Shown here one piece after another: positions 40,967 through 47,091 of a stretch of DNA of 47,091 bases. The notes beneath the pieces were generated by a model. It searched no databases. It was not told where the DNA came from and saw only the letters and a program-made list of their open reading frames with translations. A program made the translations under genes and the position numbers. The first letter of the stretch is position 1, and every line of letters starts with the position of its first letter. Where the stretch lies: NCBI GenBank assembly GCA_004283055.1, contig SHLP01000014.1, forward strand, positions 1 through 47,091. The letters run 5' to 3'. Source of the DNA: Deltaproteobacteria bacterium. GTDB lineage: Bacteria; Myxococcota_A; Polyangia; Polyangiales; Houyiibacteriaceae.

Positions 40967-41596
40967 TCAGGGCGCGGCGATACCAGAATCGGGCTCGGCG
41001 ACATCCGCATCCGGCTCGGCGAGGAGCAGATCGGAAAGGTCCGGCGCGCCAGCATCTCCTTCGCGCGCGAAGGCATCTGCGTTGCGCTCGAATAGCGCGA
41101 CGACGTCTTCGCCGACGACCGAGATCTCTCTACGATCATCGATGCGGACATAGCCGCCGCCGTCGACCGGAGCCCCCGAACCGAGCGAGATGCGCACCTT
41201 GGTGCGGCCCATTTCGAAGGTGACTTCGGCCTTGGGCGCCTCCATGCCGAAGCTCTGCAAGTCCTCGGGGCTTGGGCTTTGGAGCGTACGAACCGGGATT
41301 GCGAATTCCCAGTTCCGAAGATAGTCCTCGATGGCCTCGGGGTCGGCTGGGGCGGCCATGGGGTTTTCGAGCGTCCAGGTCTCATCGAAGCCGCTCCCGG
41401 TTCGAACGAGCGCGACGCGCTCATCGCCCGACGCGATGCGAATACGGGTGATCCGGTCCCGGACGACCGACTCCAGCAGCAGGCCAGAGCGGGAGTCAAT
41501 TTCTGTGCGTCCGGGGCCGTCGCGCTCGAACAGCATGATGTAGGCGAAAAGGAGCGCCCCAACGACGAGCAGGACGATGGGGGTGCGCGCGGTCAT
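40967..41596 (-). CDS. DUF4340 membrane-anchored protein of the Gld-type ABC operon
   Basis: The product is 209 residues. One N-terminal membrane helix (PIVLLVVGALLFAYIMLF) anchors a domain with the DUF4340 pattern: an SGLLLESVVRDRITRIRIASG strand pair, a WTLENPMAAPADPEAIEDYL segment and later SFGMEAPKAEVTF and VYVRI-like strands. DUF4340 proteins are regularly encoded with GldG-type ABC accessory proteins. The start at 41596 overlaps the upstream stop (ATGA), preferred over an in-frame start at 41611. The C terminus is rich in Asp/Ala/Pro. It is the last gene of a four-gene coupled operon. Confidence 0.85.
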   Translation of the reverse strand: MTARTPIVLLVVGALLFAYIMLFERDGPGRTEIDSRSGLLLESVVRDRITRIRIASGDERVALVRTGSGFDETWTLENPMAAPADPEAIEDYLRNWEFAIPVRTLQSPSPEDLQSFGMEAPKAEVTFEMGRTKVRISLGSGAPVDGGGYVRIDDRREISVVGEDVVALFERNADAFAREGDAGAPDLSDLLLAEPDADVAEPDSGIAAP

Positions 41597-43089
41597 GAGC
41601 GCCTCGACCACCAGACGCCAAAGCCCGCGATGAGGGCGGCGAGCGGGAGGAGGACGACGACGCGGAACAAGAGATTCTGCAGGTCGGCGTCGCTCATGAT
41701 CACGGCGCGGGCGTTGGTCTTGCGCGGGGCGATGTTGATCAAGGCCTCCCGCTGCGTGAGCCAGCCGACGGCGGACGAGAGCAAGTCGATGTTCGAGAGC
41801 TGCGGGTTCTCGAGGAGCTCCGAGCTCATCCAGTCGCTGTCGCCCATGACCAGCAGCCGGCCGGGAGCCGGGCCTTCGGTCTCGACCGGACGGAGGTCGT
41901 CCCCGAGCGGCGGCACGTACTCCCAGGCGACCGCCAGTGGAGCGGCGCGAGGTGGCGTCGGCTTGCCGTTGTTGGCCGGATCGAGCGCCCGGGCGATGTC
42001 GGTTTCGGCCACGGCGGCCGGGCTGGTGCGGAAGAGAACTTCGGCGTCGCTGCCCTCGGCGGCGTCGACCGAGCGGGCAACGGCCACGAGGACCCCGCCC
42101 CCGCGCTTCCGAATCGTGTCGACGAGGCGGTGGGTGCCGACGTTGGTCACGAGGAACAGGTCCCCAGGGTTTCCGGGCAGCTGCTGTGCGGCGTCGTTCT
42201 CGATGACGAGGTCCGCGCCGACGAGGATCCCCCGCGCTTCGAGCGAGGCTTCAAAGCCCGTCTCCGTCAGCCTCTCCTTTTTGAGCACCGGGTCGAAGGT
42301 CAGAAGCAGGTTCCCGCCCGTGGCCAGATAGCGGTCGACGAGAACCACCTCCTCTTTCGAGAAGGGGCGCTGCGGGCTGATGACGAAAAGCGCATCGCAG
42401 GCCTCGGGAACCGCGTCGCTGCGAATCTCGAACGGCTCGACTTCGATTTTTTCCCATTCGAGCTCGCGCGCGACCGGGTCGAAGCTGCGTTCACCGTAGG
42501 CTCCCACCTCCCACTCGCCGTGGCCCGTCGCCACGCAGACTTTGTTCGGCTCGCCGGTCGTCACCTCGAGGATCGCACCGGTGAGGGCGCGCTCGGACTG
42601 GAGGTCGAGCTTGTGCCCGTCGGCGTCTTCGAAGGTTTCGAAGTCCTCGACGATGAGCTGATGGCGCTCGACTTTCCATTTGCGCTCGCCGTTCGTGACG
42701 ACGACCGGCACCTGCGAGAGCGTCACGTCCCCGGCAAGCCAGCTGTCGATGCCGAACTTGTCGGCGAGTGCCTGGTAGCGCGCGCGGTCGCGGTCCGGGT
42801 CCACCCATTCGACCTGGATTCGGTCGGTGACCGCCTTGTATTCCTCGAGCAAGGTCTCGACGTCGGCAAAGTCCTGCTCGTCGCGTCCGAGGAAAACGTA
42901 GATGTCCACGTCCTGGTCGAGCTCCCTCAGAGCCTGTTGGCTGCGCTCCGAAAGCGTGAACAAGCCGTGGCTGGTCCAGTCCCATCTCTTGTAGTGACGC
43001 GAAGCGATGTAATTCACGAGGACCACGACCACGAGGCCGAGGACGGCGGTGAGCAGGAGGTTCAACGCTGCGCGAGGCTGCGCGCTCAT
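41593..43089 (-). CDS. GldG-like ABC transporter auxiliary protein
   Basis: The product is 498 residues. A membrane helix near the N terminus (LLLTAVLGLVVVVLVNYIA) is followed by HYKRWDWTSHGLFTLSERSQQ, the typical start of GldG/ABC_transp_aux proteins. A large periplasmic region (VDIYVFLGRDEQDFADVETL, later LLVMGDSDWMSSELLENPQL) precedes a second helix at the C terminus (VVVLLPLAALIAGFGVWW). In Bacteroidota GldAFG are linked to gliding; homologues in other phyla are of unknown function. The frame extends upstream to 43383, but ATG 43089 overlaps the permease stop as ATGA. Confidence 0.88.
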   Translation of the reverse strand: MSAQPRAALNLLLTAVLGLVVVVLVNYIASRHYKRWDWTSHGLFTLSERSQQALRELDQDVDIYVFLGRDEQDFADVETLLEEYKAVTDRIQVEWVDPDRDRARYQALADKFGIDSWLAGDVTLSQVPVVVTNGERKWKVERHQLIVEDFETFEDADGHKLDLQSERALTGAILEVTTGEPNKVCVATGHGEWEVGAYGERSFDPVARELEWEKIEVEPFEIRSDAVPEACDALFVISPQRPFSKEEVVLVDRYLATGGNLLLTFDPVLKKERLTETGFEASLEARGILVGADLVIENDAAQQLPGNPGDLFLVTNVGTHRLVDTIRKRGGGVLVAVARSVDAAEGSDAEVLFRTSPAAVAETDIARALDPANNGKPTPPRAAPLAVAWEYVPPLGDDLRPVETEGPAPGRLLVMGDSDWMSSELLENPQLSNIDLLSSAVGWLTQREALINIAPRKTNARAVIMSDADLQNLLFRVVVLLPLAALIAGFGVWWSRRS

Positions 43090-43829
43090 CCGTGTCTCCT
43101 CGCTTTCATCGCCCCGATGCTCAGGCCAACGGCCAGGATCGCGAGCGAGAGGTCGAACACCAGGTAACGGGTATCGATGACGCCCTTTGCGAAGCTCTGC
43201 ATGTGGCCGAGCATGCTCACGTAGGCGCAAACCTCGCGCGCCGCGCCATCGAGGACGAACTCTCCGATGCCCACGGTGAACAGAACGCCGAGCGTGACGA
43301 AGGCGAGGACAGCCGCCACGATTTGGGTGGGCGCGAGGACGCTCATGAGCAGGCCCACCGCCATGAAGTACGTGCCTAGGCAAAAGATGCCGAAGTAGCT
43401 GGCGGTGACGGCTCCCCAGTCAACGCTCCCGTGCTGACTCATGATCCAGGCGTAGATGAGCGTCGGGACCCAAAGCACGCACCAGATGACCATCGACGCG
43501 GCGTACTTGCCCAAAATCACCGAAGTCTCCGAAACTGGGGCGGTCATCAGGGTTTCGATGGTGCCGGCCTGTTTTTCGCCAGCGACCAGGCGCATCGTGA
43601 GGACGGGGACGAACACGAGAAGCGGGATGAAGAAGAGCGCGCTTCCGCCGAAGAAGCCGGACAGCGGCGTCGAGGCGCCCGAGGAGACGGCGTTGCGCGC
43701 ATAGAACTCGGTGAGCATCCAAAACCAGACGCCGTTCCAAACCAGCCACGAGGTGAGCACTACGTATGCCAGCGGCGAGACGAAGAACGACGCGAGCTCC
43801 CGCTTCAAAACGACCCAGGCGCTCCTCAA
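43086..43829 (-). CDS. ABC-2 type permease, GldF-like
   Basis: The product is 247 residues with about six membrane helices (FFVSPLAYVVLTSWLVWNGV, FFIPLLVFVPVLTMRLV, MVIWCVLWVPTLIYAWIM, TYFMAVGLLMSVLA, IVAAVLAFVTLGVLF and a C-terminal one). The cytoplasmic loop EKQAGTIETLMTAPVSE is the signature of GldF/NosY-type permeases. It overlaps both neighbours by 4 bp (ATGA), so ATPase, permease and GldG-like protein are produced together. The transported substrate is unknown. Confidence 0.9.
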   Translation of the reverse strand: MRSAWVVLKRELASFFVSPLAYVVLTSWLVWNGVWFWMLTEFYARNAVSSGASTPLSGFFGGSALFFIPLLVFVPVLTMRLVAGEKQAGTIETLMTAPVSETSVILGKYAASMVIWCVLWVPTLIYAWIMSQHGSVDWGAVTASYFGIFCLGTYFMAVGLLMSVLAPTQIVAAVLAFVTLGVLFTVGIGEFVLDGAAREVCAYVSMLGHMQSFAKGVIDTRYLVFDLSLAILAVGLSIGAMKARRHG

Positions 43830-44539
43830 GAGGCCTCCTGCGCGGCGCCGGCCGTGGTCAGCTCGGCGAACACCTCTTCGAGGCTGGTCTCGGAATCCCC
43901 TGGCGCCAAGTCCGCGACCTTCTCGCCCTCGCGGATGATGATGACCCGGTCGCAGACCGCTTCGACCTCGGAGAGAATGTGGGTCGAGAGCAGCACCGTC
44001 TTTTTGCCACCGAAGCTCCGCACGAGCTCACGGAACTGCCGAACCTGATTCGGGTCCAAGCCCGACGTCGGCTCGTCGAGGATCAGGATCGGTGGGTCGG
44101 CGACGAGCGCTTCGGCTAGACCGACGCGCTGACGGTAGCCTTTGGAGAGCTGGCCGACGATCCGGGTTCGGGCGTCTGCGACCCCGGCAAGCTCGAGACA
44201 GCGGTCGACGGCCTCCCCGACGTCGGGGACGCGCTTGAGATGGGCTCGGTGGCGAAGGTACTCCCGCACGCGCATCTCGCGGTACAGGGGGACCCCTTCA
44301 GGCATGTACCCCATGCGCTCCCGTGCTCGAATCGAGCTTCGGACCGCGTCGATGCCGTCGATCTGAATCTCGCCCGAGCTCGGCGCCAGGTAACCGGTCA
44401 GCATGCGGAGGGTCGTGCTCTTGCCCGCCCCATTGGGGCCGAGGAATCCAACGATCTCACCCGGTTCCACCCGAAAGGACAGATCGTTGACCGCGAGTCG
44501 GCTGCCGTACAGCCTGCTGAGCCCTTCGACTTCAATCAC
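43826..44539 (-). CDS. ABC transporter ATPase, GldA-like
   Basis: The product is 237 residues from a GTG at 44539. Walker A is GPNGAGKST, the signature is LSKGYRQR, Walker B is ILILDEPTSGLD, and the switch histidine is in STHILSE. The LSKGYRQRVGLAEAL form and the GYMPEGVPLYREMRVREYL segment are characteristic of the GldA/ABC-2 class. It is the first gene of the four-gene operon, divergent from the deacetylase with 118 bp between. I see no strong promoter in that gap. Confidence 0.92.
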   Translation of the reverse strand: MIEVEGLSRLYGSRLAVNDLSFRVEPGEIVGFLGPNGAGKSTTLRMLTGYLAPSSGEIQIDGIDAVRSSIRARERMGYMPEGVPLYREMRVREYLRHRAHLKRVPDVGEAVDRCLELAGVADARTRIVGQLSKGYRQRVGLAEALVADPPILILDEPTSGLDPNQVRQFRELVRSFGGKKTVLLSTHILSEVEAVCDRVIIIREGEKVADLAPGDSETSLEEVFAELTTAGAAQEAS

Positions 44540-44657
44540 ATCTTGCTCGTTGCGCGCACGGGGTAGTCGATGCGATCGAGCCTTGCAACTGCAGACCTGT
44601 CCAGGTTCTGCGCCTTTTTCGCATCTCCTGGCAGGCTTTCCCTACGATCCAATCGAG

Positions 44658-45638
44658 ATGTCCCCCATCCCATGGAAGGTTCGGTTGAGCGCGTGCGTCC
44701 TGGCCCTGGTCGCCGGAGGCTCGCTTGCAGGCGCCCCCGAAATGCGACGTGCGCCGATCGTCATCGACCCGATCACGATCCGCCCCCCTCCGGTGCTCGA
44801 GCCGAGCCATCAGGAGCCCGGGCCCGACGTGCCCGGCGTCGTCCCCATCATCGACGACGATGTGACGGGCCTCCGTTTCCCTAGCGGACTCACCATTCAT
44901 GGCGGCACCAAGCGCCGCGCGATTCTGTTCACCTTCGATGACGGCCCTTCGAACCGAACCACGCCGCAGCTCCTCGACCTGCTCGACGACCTGGGCATCA
45001 AGGCGCTCTTCTTCGTCACCAGCGAGAGCTTCGGCAACGGCAACCCCTACGAGCGGCGACACACCAAGATCGTTCGCGAGATCGTGCGGAGGGGGCACCT
45101 CGTCGGCAGCCACACCGAGACCCACCGTCAGCTGCCCCTGCTCGGCAACGACGAAATCCAAGCAGAGCTCGCGATCACTGAGCGAAAGCTTCACCGTGCC
45201 GTCGGCCGTGCGCCTCGACTGATTCGTCCGCCCGGCGGAGCCTTGTCCAAGCGCGTGGAGCGCGTGCTGGGCGAGCTCGGTTATACGAGCGTGATGTGGG
45301 CTGTGTATGCGGGTGATTTAGAGGCAAAGACGCCCGACGATGTGGTTCGAACCTTTTTTCGCGTGCTCGACCGACGCGAGCGTGAGACCGGGGACCGGGG
45401 CGGCATCGTCCTGATGCACGATACCAAGCGCCACAGCCTCGATGCCCTCCCGCGGCTGGTGCGCGCGCTCCAAAAACGCAACTGCTCCCTGCTCGAACGA
45501 GGCGAAGAACTCTACGACATCGTGGACGACCTCGGCTACTTCATTCCGGGCCACGAACCGGACCAAACGCTCGAGGAGCGCCAGGAACACCTTGCGCGCG
45601 ACACCGTGCGGGCTTGCCACACGATTGCGCTTCGTTAG
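44658..45638 (+). CDS. Polysaccharide deacetylase (NodB/CE4 family), secreted
   Basis: The product is 326 residues. An N-terminal signal (LSACVLALVAGGSLAGA) and a proline-rich linker (residues about 30-70) precede the NodB homology domain. Catalytic base and metal-binding motif 1 is TFDDGPS (Asp94, Asp95). Motif 2 is GSHTETHRQL, with His152 and His156 as zinc ligands. Motif 3 is IRPPGGALS, and a later LMHDTKR carries the last conserved histidine. CE4 enzymes remove N-acetyl groups from peptidoglycan, chitin-like or exopolysaccharides. The frame upstream of ATG 44658 overlaps the promoter region of the ABC operon and is not used. The stop lies 7 bp from the convergent trmB stop. Confidence 0.92.
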   Translation: MSPIPWKVRLSACVLALVAGGSLAGAPEMRRAPIVIDPITIRPPPVLEPSHQEPGPDVPGVVPIIDDDVTGLRFPSGLTIHGGTKRRAILFTFDDGPSNRTTPQLLDLLDDLGIKALFFVTSESFGNGNPYERRHTKIVREIVRRGHLVGSHTETHRQLPLLGNDEIQAELAITERKLHRAVGRAPRLIRPPGGALSKRVERVLGELGYTSVMWAVYAGDLEAKTPDDVVRTFFRVLDRRERETGDRGGIVLMHDTKRHSLDALPRLVRALQKRNCSLLERGEELYDIVDDLGYFIPGHEPDQTLEERQEHLARDTVRACHTIALR

Positions 45639-45645
45639 CTCTGCG

Positions 45646-46353
45646 TCAGTCGCGCATGGCAAGGATCCGCCAAACCGGCAGGCCGTCTTCGAGGGCGCGC
45701 TTCTCCCGATTCGACCGAGCGCCGAACGGGTTCTCGTCTACGTAGCCGTCGCCCGTCGCGAGCGTGAATCCCGGGGTCTCCAGAAGCTGCGCTCGGTACT
45801 GCGCGGCACGGTGCTCGACGTCGGTCTGAATGAAGAGCTCGCCCCCCGGCTTCATGAGGCGGGCCAGCTCCCCGAGGAGCTCTTGGCCGATGACCCGACG
45901 CTTGTCATGCCGCTTTTTCCACCAAGGGTCGGGAAAGTGCAGCGCGACCCGCTGAACCGATCTGCCCGGTTCAGCCCTTCTCAAGATTTCGCGGGCATCC
46001 CCACATAGAATCTTCACTTTTTCGATTTCATGCTTTCGGAGCCGCTCGGCCGCTTTGTAGGCGAGCTTGGACTTGACCTCGATGCCGACGATGCGGCTCT
46101 CGGGCGCCGCCGCCACCCGCTCGAACAGCGACAATCCACGGCCAAAACCAATGTCGAGCTCGAGCGGCCCTGATCCGGCGATCAGGTCCTCGAGCGAGAA
46201 GCGGCCCTCGGGGGCGCGCGGAGCCTGCTCGCGATAGAGCCGGCGTAGGTCCAAGTCCGACACCTTCGCTCCGTACGAGCGGCCCAGGAGTGCGTCAAAC
46301 CGGATACGCTCCTTCTTGACCGGCCAGGTGCCGATCGCGTATGCCAACGTCAT
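45646..46353 (-). CDS. trmB: tRNA (guanine-N7-)-methyltransferase
   Basis: The product is 235 residues from ATG 46353; the longer open frame to 46905 overlaps the response regulator and is not coding. TrmB methylates G46 in the variable loop of tRNAs using S-adenosylmethionine. The SAM-binding motif is LELDIGFGRGLSLFE, the acidic residue after the second strand is in VGIEVKSK, and the family signature is LHFPDPWWKKRHDKRR. GELFIQTDVEHRA matches the late conserved block. The start is separated from the divergent response-regulator start by only 22 bp. Confidence 0.93.
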   Translation of the reverse strand: MTLAYAIGTWPVKKERIRFDALLGRSYGAKVSDLDLRRLYREQAPRAPEGRFSLEDLIAGSGPLELDIGFGRGLSLFERVAAAPESRIVGIEVKSKLAYKAAERLRKHEIEKVKILCGDAREILRRAEPGRSVQRVALHFPDPWWKKRHDKRRVIGQELLGELARLMKPGGELFIQTDVEHRAAQYRAQLLETPGFTLATGDGYVDENPFGARSNREKRALEDGLPVWRILAMRD

Positions 46354-46375
46354 ACATCTTGGTGAATGGGGCTTG

Positions 46376-47091
46376 ATGTCGATGAGGATTCTGATCGTCG
46401 AGGACAGCGTGACCATGCGCAAGGTCATGGAGATGACTTTCGCTGGCGAGGACGCGGAGTTGCTGGTCGTGGAAAACGGCGAGCTTGCACTTGAACGGGG
46501 GGCGGCCTTCGCTCCGGACGTCGCGTTCATCGACTCGTCCCTTCCTGGGATCGATGGGTACGAGGTGACCCGCGCGCTCAAGGGCGACCCGGGGCTCTCG
46601 AGCACGGCCGTGGTTCTAATGGCGAGCCAGCACCGTCCGCTCGATTCGGCGCGGGCTTCGGAAGTCGGCGCCGACGACCACATTCTGAAGCCGTTTGACA
46701 CCCAGGAAGCCATCGACAAGGCAAACGCGTTGACCGGGCAGACCAAAGCCCCCAGCTTTTCCGACATGCCCTCGATTCCGGTGGCTCGACCCGCGACGAC
46801 GCCGCCAAGGCCGGTCGCGCAACGCGGCCAGCGTCCCACGCCGCCACCGCTCCCCGTGAGCCCTGGCATGCAGCCGGCAGCCCAACGCTTGTCGGGGACC
46901 CCCATCAGCGGCGCGCAGGTTTCAGTTTCGCCTACATCGGCCCCATCTCTTCACTCGTCCGCGCCTCCGGCGAAGATCGTCTCGGCACCGGCCCCGGATC
47001 CTTCGTCCGCCCCACCGTCCCAATTCTCCTCCGCCCGCCCCAGCTCTCCGCTCGAGGCGGCCGGCGCGAGTGAAGCCTTGTCGCACTCGGT
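46376..47091 (+). CDS. RomR-like response regulator with proline-rich tail (cut by window edge)
   Basis: The first 238 residues are in the window and the frame is still open at the edge. ATG 46376 or ATG 46382 could be the start. Residues 1-118 form a receiver with Glu9-Asp10, phospho-acceptor Asp53 (VAFIDSSLPGIDGYEV), Ser84 in place of the switch Thr, and Lys105 (LKPF). From about residue 130 the sequence is a Pro/Ser/Ala-rich, low-complexity linker (PATTPPRPVAQRGQ, PPPLPVSPG). The EDSVTMRKVMEMTFA start and the receiver plus proline-rich linker layout resemble RomR, the polarity regulator of Myxococcus motility. The diagnostic C terminus is missing, so this is a resemblance only. Confidence 0.75.
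   Translation, partial: MSMRILIVEDSVTMRKVMEMTFAGEDAELLVVENGELALERGAAFAPDVAFIDSSLPGIDGYEVTRALKGDPGLSSTAVVLMASQHRPLDSARASEVGADDHILKPFDTQEAIDKANALTGQTKAPSFSDMPSIPVARPATTPPRPVAQRGQRPTPPPLPVSPGMQPAAQRLSGTPISGAQVSVSPTSAPSLHSSAPPAKIVSAPAPDPSSAPPSQFSSARPSSPLEAAGASEALSHS

Noticed and set aside
45344-45358. GGTTCGAACC followed by a T-run, resembling a tRNA T-arm or a terminator
   Set aside because: It is inside the deacetylase coding sequence (Val-Val-Arg-Thr-Phe-Phe), has no matching acceptor or anticodon stems, and the palindrome is too short for a terminator hairpin.

Overview
The window is high-GC, tightly packed chromosomal DNA, most likely from a Myxococcota (deltaproteobacterial) genome. The evidence is an AgmX/PglI-type TonB-like protein, a run of periplasmic TPR proteins arranged like the Glt/Nfs machinery of Myxococcus, two NtrC-type regulators, a RomR-like receiver with a proline-rich tail, and many lipoproteins. 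About 40 protein genes are supported. I found no tRNA, rRNA, CRISPR array, phage or insertion sequence.

Layout. (1) 1-1600: a 5'-truncated cupin gene abuts a degenerate RCTGRC hexamer array. queD and an unusual queC follow, and a second array starts at the queC stop codon. (2) 1610-4457: a small secreted protein, a family-4 uracil-DNA glycosylase, a PP2C phosphatase and a sugar nucleotidyltransferase. (3) 4541-9667: a four-gene, translationally coupled nucleotide-sugar operon (UDP-glucuronate epimerase-like, membrane-anchored 4,6-dehydratase, GalE-like epimerase, UDP-HexNAc dehydrogenase). (4) 9672-12229, opposite strand: an unknown secreted helical protein, an outer-membrane beta-barrel and a short OPX/Wza-like lipoprotein, behind a perfect-consensus sigma-70 promoter. 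The barrel plus short OPX pair matches the composite OPX/beta-barrel polysaccharide translocons described in Myxococcus. (5) 12328-22309: a six-gene operon in which every junction overlaps. It encodes a coiled-coil secreted protein, two large periplasmic TPR proteins, a TPR lipoprotein, a small secreted protein and an FHA-like/TM/AgmX protein. This is the kind of envelope machine used by Myxococcus for gliding (Glt) or for moving spore-coat polymer (Nfs).

(6) 22494-26449: a STAS-like protein, two sigma-54 activators and a small membrane protein. (7) 26510-35365: an HD phosphohydrolase, a peptide-binding lipoprotein, a PBP4-type carboxypeptidase, an oligopeptidase B-like lipoprotein and a large Notum/pectin-acetylesterase-like lipoprotein. 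(8) 35505-40966: a primary-type sigma factor with the only clear intrinsic terminator, an ABC exporter, a secreted HEAT-repeat protein and a small lipoprotein. (9) 40967-47091: a Gld-type ABC operon (ATPase, permease, GldG-like, DUF4340), a polysaccharide deacetylase, trmB and a RomR-like response regulator cut by the window edge.

The most interesting idea is functional. Regions 3-5 put sugar-nucleotide supply, a composite outer-membrane export pore with a possible new partner, and a Glt/Nfs-like envelope machine side by side. This suggests a surface-polysaccharide export and positioning system. No glycosyltransferase, flippase, polymerase or AglRQS-type motor is in the window, so those parts would have to be encoded elsewhere.
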